A DNA stretch of 64,000 nucleotides, from contig NZ_PDOA01000005.1 of the NCBI RefSeq assembly GCF_003116135.1, forward strand, positions 186,001-250,000. The letters are read 5' to 3'. Shown here piece by piece: positions 34,305-43,744 of this stretch. Source of the stretch: Teichococcus aestuarii (GTDB taxonomy: Bacteria > Pseudomonadota > Alphaproteobacteria > Acetobacterales > Acetobacteraceae). The notes beneath the pieces were generated by a model. That model saw only the letters and a list, made by a program, of their open reading frames with translations, did not search any database and had not been told where the DNA came from. Positions within the stretch are counted from its first letter, which is position 1; each line of letters begins with the position of its first letter. Both the position numbers and the translations under genes were made by a program.

Positions 34305-34775
34305 ATGTCTGGTCCCGACCAACCTTCTCTGGAGAAGCCCTCTCCAGCCGATATCGGCGTCGTCCGCCCCGAATGGGTGGACCATTACGGCCACATGAAC
34401 CTGGCCTACTACGTGGTCGCCTTCGACCTCGCGACGGATGCGCTGTGGCCGGGACTCGGGCTGGGGCCGGCCTTCCGCGCCCAGGGCCTCGGCACCTTCG
34501 CGGCCGAGAACTGGGTGGCCTACAAGCGCGAGGTGACGGAGGGGATGCCGCTCGCCGCCCGCTCCGAGGTGCTGGCGCATGATGCCAAGCGGCTGCTGCT
34601 GCGCCACCGCCTGTTCCATGCGGCCGAGGGGTGGGAGAGCGCGGAATGCGAGCTGCTCTTCCTCTGCGTCGACCTCGAGCGCCGCAAGGTGGCGGAATGG
34701 CCGGCGGTGGTGCGCGCCGCCTTCGCCGCGGCGCCGGCCGGGCCGCCGCCCCAGCGCCTCGCGCTGAGGCGCTGA
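34305..34775 (+). CDS. Thioesterase (hotdog-fold acyl-CoA thioesterase)
   Basis: A 156-residue single hotdog domain. The N-terminal VRPEWVDHYGHMNLAYYV contains the D-x(2)-GHMN pattern of 4-hydroxybenzoyl-CoA-type thioesterases, with the catalytic Asp in WVDHYGH. The ATG at 34305 has GGAG 5 nt upstream. In carnitine-associated relatives ('thioesterase, DUF4442-like') such proteins hydrolyse short acyl-CoAs; substrate not known. It is divergent from response regulator copy 2 and shares the upstream DNA that carries the operator. Confidence 0.88.
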   Translation: MSGPDQPSLEKPSPADIGVVRPEWVDHYGHMNLAYYVVAFDLATDALWPGLGLGPAFRAQGLGTFAAENWVAYKREVTEGMPLAARSEVLAHDAKRLLLRHRLFHAAEGWESAECELLFLCVDLERRKVAEWPAVVRAAFAAAPAGPPPQRLALRR

Positions 34776-34785
34776 GGCGCGGCCG

Positions 34786-36375
34786 CTACTTCTTCTCGAT
34801 GTTCCAGAACACCATGACCGGCGCCTCCAGCACGCCGGAGATGTTGACGCGGCGGGCATAGGGCTGGTCGTACTGGCCGAGCACCCGGTAGGGCTGCACC
34901 TCGGCCAGGCGGCGGTGCAGCGCCTCGGTCGCCGCCTTCCGCGCCGGCTCGTCCACCGCCTCCACCACGGCGTTGCGCAGGCGCTCCGCCTCCGCGTCGC
35001 AGGGCCAGCCGGCCCAGGCGCGCTCGCAGGCCATGTTGGTGCCGATATTGGTGATGGGCGACTGCATGGTGGCGCCCGAGGCGGTGGTGACAAAGAGGTT
35101 CCAGCCGCCCTGGTCCACCGGGTTGCGGTTCTGCTGGCGCGTCGTCACCGTGCCCCAGTCGGCGAACTGCACCTCGACATTCATGCCGATCTTCTTCAGC
35201 GACTCGGCCGCCACCTCGGCCATGCGGCCGATCGGCGCGATGTCGTAGGAGGAGTTCAGCACCAGCTTCTCGCCCTTGTAGCCGCTCTCGGCCAGCAGGC
35301 GGCGGGCGGTCTCCAGGTCGGGCTTCGCGTAGGGCGCGGCGCCGGCCTCGGTGCCGTTCGGGCTGCCGCAGACGAAGTAGGAGCCGCAGCGCTTCCACCA
35401 CTGCTCGTCGCCGAAGCCGGCGGCGAGGAAATCCGCCTGGTCGGTGGCATAGGCGAGCGCCAGCCGCGCGCGCGGATCGTTGAACGGCGGGTAGAGGTGG
35501 TTGGGCCGCAGCATGCCCTGGTTGGGCAGGCTGGAATAGCGCTCCACCCGCACATCGCGGCTGCGGCTGAGGACCGGGATCAGGTCCTGGCCCGGCTGCT
35601 CCCAGATGTCGATCTCGCCCGTCTGCAACGCCGCGGCGGCGGTGGCGGGGTCGGGCATGATGGTCCACTCGACGCGGTCGAGCTTCACCACGCGGCCGCC
35701 GGCGAGGCCGTCGGCCGGCTCGGCGCGCGGCACGTAGTCGGCGTTGCGGTCGTAGACGACGCGGGCGCCGCTGCGCCACTCGGCGCGGTTGAAGCGGAAC
35801 GGGCCGCTGCCGATGGTCTCCGTCACCGGCTTCATCGGGTCGGTCGCCGCGTCGCTCTCGCGCATGATGACGGGGATCTGGCCGACCGCCGAGCCGAGCG
35901 CGAAGGGCACCATGCCGGTGGGCTTCCTGAGCTTCAGCGTGAAGCTGCGCTCATCCTCGGCCTCCAGCCCCGCGGTGTATTCGGCGAGCTTCAGCCCCAC
36001 CGTGTCCCGCGCCATCCAGCGCTTCAGCGAGGCGATGACGTCGCGCGTCGTCACTGTCTGGCCGTCGTGGAAGCGCAGGCCGTCGCGCAGGCGGAAGCGC
36101 CAGGCGAGGCCGTCCTCCGAGGTGGAGACGCTCTCCACCATCTGCGGGTGCGGCTGCAGCTTCGAATCCCAGGCGAACAGCGTCTCGTAGATCATCAGCC
36201 CGTGCATCCGGGTGATGACGATGGAGCCGAAGACCGGGTCCAGCGTGCGCAGATCGGCATGCGGCGCCACCCGCAGCGTGCGGTTCGGCGCCGGCTGGGC
36301 CTGGCCCGCGGCGGGCAAAGCGAGGGCCAGGGGCGCGGCGGTAAGCAGCAGGCCGGCGAGGCGGAGGCGGGTCAT
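34786..36375 (-). CDS. ABC transporter substrate-binding protein, peptide/nickel type (family 5)
   Basis: A 529-residue periplasmic binding protein of the DppA/OppA class. The signal peptide is about residues 1-26 (ending GQAQ-PAP). The first strand LRVAPHADLRTLDPVFGS is typical; SGPFRFNRAEWRSGARVVYDRNADY and the C-terminal hinge segments are also typical. No permease or ATPase genes are next to it. It overlaps the serine hydrolase stop by 4 bp (ATGA). The hydrolase may process the same peptide-like ligand, which is an inference from coupling only. Confidence 0.92.
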   Translation of the reverse strand: MTRLRLAGLLLTAAPLALALPAAGQAQPAPNRTLRVAPHADLRTLDPVFGSIVITRMHGLMIYETLFAWDSKLQPHPQMVESVSTSEDGLAWRFRLRDGLRFHDGQTVTTRDVIASLKRWMARDTVGLKLAEYTAGLEAEDERSFTLKLRKPTGMVPFALGSAVGQIPVIMRESDAATDPMKPVTETIGSGPFRFNRAEWRSGARVVYDRNADYVPRAEPADGLAGGRVVKLDRVEWTIMPDPATAAAALQTGEIDIWEQPGQDLIPVLSRSRDVRVERYSSLPNQGMLRPNHLYPPFNDPRARLALAYATDQADFLAAGFGDEQWWKRCGSYFVCGSPNGTEAGAAPYAKPDLETARRLLAESGYKGEKLVLNSSYDIAPIGRMAEVAAESLKKIGMNVEVQFADWGTVTTRQQNRNPVDQGGWNLFVTTASGATMQSPITNIGTNMACERAWAGWPCDAEAERLRNAVVEAVDEPARKAATEALHRRLAEVQPYRVLGQYDQPYARRVNISGVLEAPVMVFWNIEKK

Positions 36376-37907
36376 GCGGCGGTCCCGGAATTGTTGCAGG
36401 GATGGAAATGCAACACCCGCGCGCGGTGGCTGGCAACCCGCAGCGACCCGTCCGGCTGCAGCCAGAGGCAGGGGCGGTGGGTCCAGGGGCCGTGGCTGAG
36501 GCTGGCCAGCGCCCGGCCGCCGGGCAGCGGCGTCAGCGCCGTCTCGCGCCCGAGATCGCCCGCCCAGGGGAAGCGCGCCGTGCCGTCGGCGCGGATCGAG
36601 AGGCCGGCGCCGAAGCTGGCCTCGCGCCACTCCCCCACCAGCGCCGGGTCCAGCGGCAGGCCGGGCGGCACGCGGTGCAGCCGCCGCGCCACGCCGCCGA
36701 TGCGCCCGGCCAGCACATCCCCGCCTTCCGCGCGCAGGCGGATGTCGAGATAGGCCGGCAGGCTGCGCGCCTCGCCGGGCGTGCCGGTCTCCACCAGCGC
36801 CTCGTGCCCGCCCATGACGCTGAGGGCACCGGCGGTGAGCTCGGCCCAGAACGGCCCCTCCGCCGCCGCGAACAGGCCCGGCGCGGCGAGGGTGGCAGGC
36901 GGTGGCACCGCTTCCCCCACCAGCGCGGCCAGGATGCGCAGCGCCGGCTGCAGCGCGTCCTCCTCCCGGTTGGTCAGCAGCACCACGCCGCAGCCGAGGC
37001 CGGGCGCCATCAGCAGGTGGTTGCGGTAGCCGGGCAGGGAGCCGCCATGCGCCACCACCTCCACCGTGCCGAGCCGGGTGCAGACCAGGCCAAGGCGATA
37101 GACGCTCGGCGTGCCGTCGGCGAAGGCGCGGGGCGCGGTGAGGCGCTCCAGCATGCCCGCCAGCGGGCCGCGCCCGGCCAGCAGCGCCGCGCCCCAGCCC
37201 GCCAGCGCCGCGGCGCTGCCCGCCATGCCGCCCGAGGCGGAGAAGTGCATGCCGTAGCGCCCGCGCCGCCATGCGGTGCCGTCGCGCCAGTAGCCGGTGG
37301 CGAGGCCGGGCACCGGCTCCTGCTCGTCCTCCGGGAAATGCAGCGGCAGGCCGAGCGGCTCCAGCAGGCGGCGGCGCAGCGCCTCGGCGTAGGAGACGCC
37401 GCGCTGCGCCGGCAGCACCGACTGGCCGAGCCGCCAGCCGGTGTTGGAATAGGCCATTTCCTCGCCGGGCGGCGCGTTCACCCCCGGCAGGCGGTGGGCG
37501 ACGGCCATCACCTCGGCGGCGGTGAGACTGGCGGTGTAGGGCACGCCCTGCTGCCAGAGCACCTCCATCATGTCCGGCAGGCCGCCGGTCATGTCCAGCG
37601 CCCGCGCCAGCGGCACGGCGCCGATGGCGGGGGGCAGCCCCTCCAGCAGCGTGCCGAGCGGCGCCTCCAGCGGGATTTCCTCCAGCAGCAGCGTGGCGGC
37701 CAGGAAGTGCTTGCTGATGGAGGCCAGGCGGTTGGTGGTGTCCGGCGTGAAGGGCAGGGCGTGCTCGAGGCTGGCGAAGCCGCCCGCCGCGGCGTGGCGG
37801 ATGCCGCCGGTATCGAACAGCACCACCGCGCCCCCCGGCCCCTGTGCCTCGGACCAGGCCCCGGCGAGGGCGGCGGCTTCGGCGGTGGCGCGGTTCCAGT
37901 CGGGCAT
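36372..37907 (-). CDS. Serine hydrolase, beta-lactamase/D-aminopeptidase-like
   Basis: A 511-residue penicillin-binding-protein-fold hydrolase. The SxxK motif is S63-I-S-K66, YSN is Y153-S-N155, and the third motif HGG begins at H286, giving the class C beta-lactamase/DD-peptidase pattern. The C-terminal 190 residues form beta-barrel-like domains, as in D-aminopeptidase DAP. There is no clear signal peptide, so a cytoplasmic peptidase is likely. The ATG at 37907 has GGAG 9 nt before. It is coupled to the downstream peptide-type binding protein. Confidence 0.88.
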   Translation of the reverse strand: MPDWNRATAEAAALAGAWSEAQGPGGAVVLFDTGGIRHAAAGGFASLEHALPFTPDTTNRLASISKHFLAATLLLEEIPLEAPLGTLLEGLPPAIGAVPLARALDMTGGLPDMMEVLWQQGVPYTASLTAAEVMAVAHRLPGVNAPPGEEMAYSNTGWRLGQSVLPAQRGVSYAEALRRRLLEPLGLPLHFPEDEQEPVPGLATGYWRDGTAWRRGRYGMHFSASGGMAGSAAALAGWGAALLAGRGPLAGMLERLTAPRAFADGTPSVYRLGLVCTRLGTVEVVAHGGSLPGYRNHLLMAPGLGCGVVLLTNREEDALQPALRILAALVGEAVPPPATLAAPGLFAAAEGPFWAELTAGALSVMGGHEALVETGTPGEARSLPAYLDIRLRAEGGDVLAGRIGGVARRLHRVPPGLPLDPALVGEWREASFGAGLSIRADGTARFPWAGDLGRETALTPLPGGRALASLSHGPWTHRPCLWLQPDGSLRVASHRARVLHFHPCNNSGTAA

Positions 37908-37991
37908 GGCGGGGCTCCTCCGAGGATTCGCCGGAAAGCTTAATCGTCTTCGGCGAAACGTCATCGCCGCCGCGCCAGGCCTATGTTAACG

Positions 37992-38010
37992 GTTGCATAA
38001 CATTCGCAAC
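37992..38010. repeat. Small inverted repeat in the divergent promoter region
   Basis: GTTGC-ATAACATTC-GCAAC in a relatively AT-rich patch between the serine hydrolase and the RTX gene. It may be an operator for the RTX gene, starting 42 bp downstream. Confidence 0.35.
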
Positions 38011-38051
38011 AATGCACGCGGCCGGTTCGCACCGTCCGCCCGGAAGATGCC

Positions 38052-39665
38052 ATGTCCCGAAAGCGCCTGACCGCCCTGGCCCTGGCCGATGCCCTTCAGG
38101 GCACGGAGGGGGATGACCTGCTGACCGGCACGGCCGGGGAGGACACGCTGTTCGGCGGCCTTGGCCACGACACGCTGCTCGGCCGCGCCGGGATGGACTG
38201 GCTGGAGGGCGGCGCCGGCAACGACACGCTGGACGGCAATTCCGGCGCCGATCGCATGATCGGCGGCGCGGGCGATGACCTCTACGTCGTCGACGACGCC
38301 GCCGATGTGGTGGTGGAGGCGAGCGGCGAGGGTACCGACACGGTGCGCAGCAGCCTCTCCTTCTCGCTGTCCAGGCAATACATCGAGAACCTGACGCTGA
38401 CCGGAATCGACGCCATCAGCGGCACGGGCAACGCTCTCGCCAACACGATCATCGGCAACATCGCCGCCAACCGGCTGGTGGGCGGCGGCGGCAACGACGT
38501 GCTCGACGGCCGCGGCGGCGCCGACATCATGGAAGGCGGCACCGGCAGCGACACCTATCACGTGGATACGCCCGAGGACCGCGTGATCGAGGTGGCCGGC
38601 GAGGGCACCGATACCATCGTCACCGGGCTGCAGCGCTACTCCCTGGAGGGGCTGGAGACCGTGGAAAGGCTGAACGGCACGGGCACGGAAAATGGAACTT
38701 TCGTGGGCACCGGCAACGCGCTGGACAATGTGCTGGAGAGCAGCGCCTCCCATAGCCGCCTCTATGGCGGCGCGGGCAACGACACGCTGACCGGCGCCAC
38801 GGGCAATGATGAGCTCTCTGGTGACGAGGGTGACGACACGCTGAACGGCGCCGCGGGCAATGATCGCCTCTATGGCGGCGAGGGCATCGATACGCTGCAT
38901 GGCGCCGCGGGCGATGATTACCTCGATGGTGGGGCCGGCGCGGACAGGATGAAGGGTGGCGATGGCAACGACGTCTATGTCATCGACCATTCGGGCGATG
39001 TCATCGTCGAGACGCGCGGCGCCGGCACTGACCGTGTGATCGTCTCGATCGATTTCAGCATGAGCGGCCGCTACGTCGAAGCCCTGGAGATGAGCGGCAA
39101 CGCCGACCTGACCGCCACCGGCAACGCGCTGGAAAACGAGATGCGGGGGAATGCGGGCCACAACACCCTGCGCGGCATGGAACGGAACGACATCCTGTAC
39201 GGGGGCGAGGGGAACGACCGGCTGGATGGGGGCGAGGGCAATGACTGGCTGTATGGCGAGAACGGCAATGACGTGCTGTATGGCGGCGCCGGCAAGGACA
39301 AGCTGTCCGGTGGCGCCGGCATGGACCTCTTCCACCTCGACGGCGTGGGCGACAGCATCGAGGATTTCCGGCACGGGGTTGACCTGATCGTGGTCTCCGC
39401 CGCCTGGCTCGGCGGCGGGCTGGAAGCCGGGCTGGAGGTCGGCATCAACGGCTTTTTTGCCAGCGGCACGGCGGCGAGCGGCACGGGGCATGGGCAATTC
39501 GTCTTCCTGCCGGGGACCGGCTGGACCCACAACCCTCATTTGTATAACAGCCCGGCACAGCTGATCTATGACGCCAACGGTGCCGAGGCGGGCGGCGAGA
39601 CCCTGGTGGCCACGCTGAACTACAATGCCGCCGTCACGGCATCGGACCTCGTCATCGTCGCCTGA
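38052..39665 (+). CDS. RTX (hemolysin-type) calcium-binding repeat protein
   Basis: A 537-residue protein consisting almost entirely of RTX nonapeptides (GGxGxDxL/U), in three groups at about residues 15-75, 135-175 and 230-430. They are separated by longer beta segments with the pattern YVVDDAADVVVEASGEGTDTV, typical of RTX adhesins and alkaline-protease tails. The C-terminal 100 residues (from DSIEDFRHGVDLIVV) resemble an RTX C-terminal cap and type I secretion signal. There is no enzymatic domain and no signal peptide. Expected to be exported by a type I secretion system and folded by calcium outside the cell. No secretion genes are nearby. Confidence 0.92.
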   Translation: MSRKRLTALALADALQGTEGDDLLTGTAGEDTLFGGLGHDTLLGRAGMDWLEGGAGNDTLDGNSGADRMIGGAGDDLYVVDDAADVVVEASGEGTDTVRSSLSFSLSRQYIENLTLTGIDAISGTGNALANTIIGNIAANRLVGGGGNDVLDGRGGADIMEGGTGSDTYHVDTPEDRVIEVAGEGTDTIVTGLQRYSLEGLETVERLNGTGTENGTFVGTGNALDNVLESSASHSRLYGGAGNDTLTGATGNDELSGDEGDDTLNGAAGNDRLYGGEGIDTLHGAAGDDYLDGGAGADRMKGGDGNDVYVIDHSGDVIVETRGAGTDRVIVSIDFSMSGRYVEALEMSGNADLTATGNALENEMRGNAGHNTLRGMERNDILYGGEGNDRLDGGEGNDWLYGENGNDVLYGGAGKDKLSGGAGMDLFHLDGVGDSIEDFRHGVDLIVVSAAWLGGGLEAGLEVGINGFFASGTAASGTGHGQFVFLPGTGWTHNPHLYNSPAQLIYDANGAEAGGETLVATLNYNAAVTASDLVIVA

Positions 39666-39714
39666 GGCGAGGGCCCTCCCGGGGGGCATGCCCCCGGGAA
39701 TTTCCCCGCTTCCC

Positions 39715-41892
39715 TCAGGCGGGCACCGGCTCCCTGAGCAGCCCCGCGACCAGCGGCATGCCGATGGTCCCCGGATCGGTCATCAGCGATTCCGGATGGA
39801 ACTGCACTGCCGAGAGCGGCAGCGTGCGGTGCTCGATGCCCATGATCACCCCGTCCTCAGCCTCCGCCGTGGCGAGCAGCGCGGCCGGCAGCGCGACGCG
39901 CCGCGCGTGCAGCGAGTGGTAACGCCCGACGGTGAAGCGCTCCGGCAGCCCGGCGAGCAGCCGCCCGCCGAGGTTGCGCACGATGGAGGACTTGCCGTGC
40001 ATCGGCCGCGCCAGCGTGTCCAGCGTGCCGCCGAAATGCTCGACCATGCCCTGCAGCCCGAGGCAGACCCCGAAGCCCGGCAGCCCGCGCCGGAGGATGA
40101 GGTCCAGCGTCTCGGACATGGCGAAGTCGGCGGGGCGGCCGGGGCCGGGGGAGAGCACCACGAGATCGGCGCCGCCACCCTCGCGCAGCGCGGCGCGGGC
40201 CAGTTCCGGCCGCAGGGTGCGCAGCTCCGCCCCCGCCGCGCGGAAATAGCCGCCAAGGGTGTGAACGAAGCTGTCCTCGTGGTCGACCAGCAGCACGCGC
40301 GGCGCCGGCCCCGCCGGGCGCGGCAGGGCGGGCAGGGTGGCGGCGGGGCCGGGCGCGTCGCCACGGAGGGCGGCGAACATGGCGCTGGCCTTCAGGCGGC
40401 ACTCCGCCTCCTCGGCGGCCGGGTCGCTGTCGTGCAGCAGGGTGGCGCCGGCGCGCACCTCGGCCACGCCATCCTTCAGCCGGATGGTGCGCAGCGTCAG
40501 GCCGGTGTTCATGTTGCCGTCGAAGGTCATGCGGCCGATGGCGCCGCCATACCAGCGGCGGGCGGAGCGCTCCTCGGCCTCCACATGGCGGATGGCCCAG
40601 CTTTTCGGCGCCCCCGTCACCGTCACCGCCCAGGCATGGGAGAGGAAGCCGTCCAGCGCGTCGCGCTCCGGCAGCAGGGTGCCCTCCACATGGTCCACCG
40701 TGTGGATCAGGCGGGAATACATCTCGATCTGCCGCCGGCCGATGACGCGCACCGTGCCGGGGACGCAGACGCGCGACTTGTCGTTGCGGTCCACGTCGGT
40801 GCACATGGTCAGTTCGCACTCCTCCTTCTCGGAGTTGAGGAGCGCGCGGATGTTGGCCGCGTCCTCCAGCGCGTCCCGCCCGCGGCGGATGGTGCCGCTG
40901 ATCGGGCAGGTCTCGATCCGCCTGGCCTCGACGCGGACGAACATCTCCGGGCTGGCGGCGACGAGGAACTCGCCCTCGCCCAGATTCATCAGCGCGCCAT
41001 AGGGGGCGGGGTTCACGCGCCGCAGCCGGTCGAACAGCACGCTCGGCGCCTCGGCGCAGGTGCCGGCGAAGGTCTGGCCGAGCACCACCTCGAACAGGTC
41101 GCCCCGTGCGAAGGCCTGCTTCGCCCGCTCCACCATGGCGGCGTATTCGCCGGGGGCGTGGTCGCTCTCGGGCGGGGCGGCGCCCTGGCCGATAGGAGTG
41201 GGGCCAGTGCGGAACGGGTCGGCGCAGGTGGCGCGGGGCTGGCCCTGCGTCGTGCGGCCGAGGGCGGTGAAGTCGTAGCGGTGCAGGGTGGCGGCGCCGC
41301 GCAGATGGTCCACCACCAGGATCTCGTCCGGCAGGTAGAGCACCAGGTCGCGCTGGTCCGGCGCGCGCGGCAGGCGGAGCGGCACCGGCTCGAACTGGAA
41401 CACCAGATCGTAGCCGAAGGCGCCGTAGAGGCCGAGATGCGGGTCCTCGGGGCTGGCGAAGAGGTCGCGCAGCGCCCGCAGCACCGAGAAGACGGAGGGC
41501 AGGCGGGAGCGTTCCTCCTCCGGCAGCGCCGCCTCCGGCGCACGGACGCAGAGGGCGATCTCGTCGGCGCTCTCGCTGAAGGATGCGAGTTCCGGCATCG
41601 GCCGCAGCGCGGCGGCGATGGCCGGCAGCAGCACCCCGCCCCGCCCGTTCAGCGCCAGGATGCGCACGGAGCGGCCGCGGGCCGTGACCATCAGCGGCGG
41701 GTCGGCGAAGCCCAGGTCCCAGCGCGTGTAGCGGCCGGGAAACTCGAAGGAGGAGGAGAGCAGCACGCCGCGCTGCCGGTCCAGCCGGCGGGCCAGGGCC
41801 TCGCGGGCGCCCTCGGCCTCGGCTGCCTCGGCGTGGTGGTGGACGGTGATGCCGCCCCGGGTCTGGTAGGGGGTGTGGTCTGCGGTCTGCAT
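39715..41892 (-). CDS. trpE(G): Anthranilate synthase, fused components I and II
   Basis: A 725-residue fusion: the TrpE chorismate-utilising domain (about 1-510) and the TrpG glutamine amidotransferase (about 530-725). The amidotransferase triad is Cys610 (FGVCLGLQG), His699 and Glu701 (QFHPESL). LLSSSFEFPGRYTRW near the N-terminus resembles the tryptophan feedback site. It converts chorismate plus glutamine to anthranilate. The fusion is typical of Rhizobiales and Rhodospirillales. The ATG at 41892 has AAGG 7 nt upstream. Regulation by transcription attenuation is visible upstream (leader peptide 42007-42054, terminator 41950-41979). Confidence 0.97.
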   Translation of the reverse strand: MQTADHTPYQTRGGITVHHHAEAAEAEGAREALARRLDRQRGVLLSSSFEFPGRYTRWDLGFADPPLMVTARGRSVRILALNGRGGVLLPAIAAALRPMPELASFSESADEIALCVRAPEAALPEEERSRLPSVFSVLRALRDLFASPEDPHLGLYGAFGYDLVFQFEPVPLRLPRAPDQRDLVLYLPDEILVVDHLRGAATLHRYDFTALGRTTQGQPRATCADPFRTGPTPIGQGAAPPESDHAPGEYAAMVERAKQAFARGDLFEVVLGQTFAGTCAEAPSVLFDRLRRVNPAPYGALMNLGEGEFLVAASPEMFVRVEARRIETCPISGTIRRGRDALEDAANIRALLNSEKEECELTMCTDVDRNDKSRVCVPGTVRVIGRRQIEMYSRLIHTVDHVEGTLLPERDALDGFLSHAWAVTVTGAPKSWAIRHVEAEERSARRWYGGAIGRMTFDGNMNTGLTLRTIRLKDGVAEVRAGATLLHDSDPAAEEAECRLKASAMFAALRGDAPGPAATLPALPRPAGPAPRVLLVDHEDSFVHTLGGYFRAAGAELRTLRPELARAALREGGGADLVVLSPGPGRPADFAMSETLDLILRRGLPGFGVCLGLQGMVEHFGGTLDTLARPMHGKSSIVRNLGGRLLAGLPERFTVGRYHSLHARRVALPAALLATAEAEDGVIMGIEHRTLPLSAVQFHPESLMTDPGTIGMPLVAGLLREPVPA

Positions 41893-41949
41893 GGTCGCCT
41901 TCGGGCTTTGGGGGCCACGGGCTTCCGGAGGCAGGAGGGAGAGATCACG

Positions 41950-41979
41950 AAAAAGGCCGCCCGGAGATCCGTGGCGGCC
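41950..41979 (-). terminator. trp attenuator (intrinsic terminator) before trpE(G)
   Basis: Read leftward: GGCCGCC, an 11-nt loop, GGCGGCC and then five U's (plus-strand AAAAA at 41950-41954). GGCCGCC (41973-41979) can instead pair with GGCGGCC at 42001-42007, just after the leader Trp codons, forming an antiterminator. This is the classic mutually exclusive arrangement. Confidence 0.9.
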
Positions 41980-42006
41980 GTGTGGAGAAGAATACGCGCG
42001 GGCCGC

Positions 42007-42054
42007 CTATTGCTGCGGCCACCACCAGGACTGGGCTGGAAAGCGCGTGATCAT
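42007..42054 (-). CDS. trpL: trp leader peptide
   Basis: A 15-residue leader, MITRFPAQSWWWPQQ, with three consecutive Trp codons (TGG TGG TGG) followed by a stop. It lies 114 bp upstream of trpE(G). Ribosome stalling at the Trp codons would favour the antiterminator (GGCGGCC at 42001-42007 with GGCCGCC at 41973-41979) and prevent the terminator at 41950-41979. The gene is known from leader function in rhizobial trpE(G) systems. A Shine-Dalgarno is weak (AGG). Confidence 0.92.
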   Translation of the reverse strand: MITRFPAQSWWWPQQ

Positions 42055-42130
42055 GGGGGAAGCCTAGCGCCGGGTCGGGCGGGGATGCAAGCACTGTCCG
42101 GCAGGGAGGGGCGCGGAGGAGATGCGCCGC

Positions 42131-42158
42131 TTGATTCCCCTGGCCGGGGAGTCTAGAA
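42131..42158 (+). promoter_or_regulatory. Candidate sigma-70 promoter of ffh
   Basis: TTGATT (42131-42136) and CTAGAA (42153-42158) with a 16-bp spacer, 143 bp before the ffh ATG. The trpL-trpE(G) transcription unit starts in the same interval in the other direction. Confidence 0.4.
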
Positions 42159-42300
42159 CCCTGCATCCGGCTCTGTCCGGACCCTTTTGGTCGGCGCCTC
42201 CCGGAGAGGCCCGGCTCCGTCGCTCCGCGAAGGCTCGCGCAGCGGCGCGTTTTGTTATGGGCGGGCGGTTGGCCCGCATGGAAGGAAGACGGCGGCCACG

Positions 42301-43686
42301 ATGTTCGAGGCTTTGTCGGGCAAGCTGAACGGGGTTTTCGACCGGCTGCGCCGCCGTGGCGCGCTGTCGGAGGCGGACGTGTCGGAGGCGCTGCGCGAGG
42401 TGCGCATCGCCCTGCTCGAGGCCGACGTGGCGCTGCCGGTGGTCAAGGACCTGGTCAACAAGGTGCGCGAGCGCGCCGTCGGCCAGGAAGTGCTCCGCTC
42501 CGTCTCCCCCGCCCAGCAGGTCGTCAAGATCGTCAATGACTGCCTGGTGGAAGCGCTGGGCGGCGGCGAGGGCGTCGAGTATGTCGCCGGGCTGGACCTG
42601 AACGCGGCGGCGCCGGTCGCCATCCTGATGGTGGGCCTCCAGGGCTCGGGCAAGACCACCACCTCCGGCAAGATCGCGCTGCGGCTGCGCACGCGCGAGA
42701 AGAAGAAGGTGCTGCTGGCGAGCCTCGACGTGCACCGCCCCGCGGCGCAGCTCCAGCTGGAGACGCTGGCGCGGCAGGCGGGCGTCACCAGCCTGCCCAT
42801 CGTCCAGGGCCAGGGGCCGCTCGAGATCGCGCGCCGCGCATTGCAGGTGGCGCGCGGCGAACTGTACGACGTGGTGATCCTCGACACCGCCGGCCGCCTC
42901 TCGATCGACGAGGCGCTGATGGCGGAGGTGGCCGAGGTCAAGGCCGCCACCAAGCCGCATGAGAGCCTGCTGGTCGTCGACGCCATGACCGGCCAGGACG
43001 CGGTGAACACCGCGCGCATCTTCAACGAGCGCGTGGGCCTGACCGGCATCGTCATGACGCGGGTGGACGGCGATGCGCGCGGTGGCGCGGCGCTTTCCAT
43101 GCGCGCCGTCACCGGCGCGCCGATCAAGCTGCTCGGCGCCGGCGAGAAGCTGGACGCGCTGGAGGATTTCCACCCCGACCGCATCGCCGGCCGCATCCTG
43201 GGCATGGGGGACATCGTCTCCCTCGTCGAGCGCGCGGCCGAGACGATCGACAAGGCCGAGGCGGAGAAGCTGGCGGCCAAGATGCAGAAGGGTCAGTTCG
43301 ACCTGGAAGACTACGCATCGCAGCTGAAGCAGATCGGCAAGATGGGCTCGCTCTCGGGCATCCTGGGCATGCTGCCGGGCGTCGGCAAGATGAAGGCTCA
43401 GCTCGAGAACGCCAATCTCGACAACAGCATCCTCAAGCGCCAGGCCGCCATCATCGGCAGCATGACGCCGAAGGAGCGCCGCAACCCCGAGATCCTGAAG
43501 GCGAGCCGCAAGAAGCGCATCGCCGCCGGCTCGGGCACCACGGTGCAGGAAGTCAACCGGCTGCTGAAGCAGTTCGACGACATGTCCGCGATGATGAAGC
43601 GGATGAGCAAGCTCGGCCAGAAGGGGCTGATGCGCGGCGGATTGGGCGCGCTTCTCCCCGGTGCCGGGGGCAAGCGCCCCTTCTGA
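42301..43686 (+). CDS. ffh: Signal recognition particle protein Ffh
   Basis: SRP54 GTPase that binds 4.5S RNA and nascent signal sequences and delivers ribosomes to FtsY. It is 461 residues: N domain (1-85), G domain with P-loop GLQGSGKTT (112-120) and DTAGRL, and a Met-rich M domain at the end (QFDDMSAMMKRMSKLGQKGLMRG). The ATG at 42301 gives the standard MFEALSGKLNGVFDRL start. First gene of the ffh-rpsP-rimM-trmD-rplS block. Confidence 0.98.
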   Translation: MFEALSGKLNGVFDRLRRRGALSEADVSEALREVRIALLEADVALPVVKDLVNKVRERAVGQEVLRSVSPAQQVVKIVNDCLVEALGGGEGVEYVAGLDLNAAAPVAILMVGLQGSGKTTTSGKIALRLRTREKKKVLLASLDVHRPAAQLQLETLARQAGVTSLPIVQGQGPLEIARRALQVARGELYDVVILDTAGRLSIDEALMAEVAEVKAATKPHESLLVVDAMTGQDAVNTARIFNERVGLTGIVMTRVDGDARGGAALSMRAVTGAPIKLLGAGEKLDALEDFHPDRIAGRILGMGDIVSLVERAAETIDKAEAEKLAAKMQKGQFDLEDYASQLKQIGKMGSLSGILGMLPGVGKMKAQLENANLDNSILKRQAAIIGSMTPKERRNPEILKASRKKRIAAGSGTTVQEVNRLLKQFDDMSAMMKRMSKLGQKGLMRGGLGALLPGAGGKRPF

Positions 43687-43744
43687 GAACGAAGAACGGC
43701 CGAAACCCCTTCTGATCAACCGAACCACACTAAGGAAGCCATAG

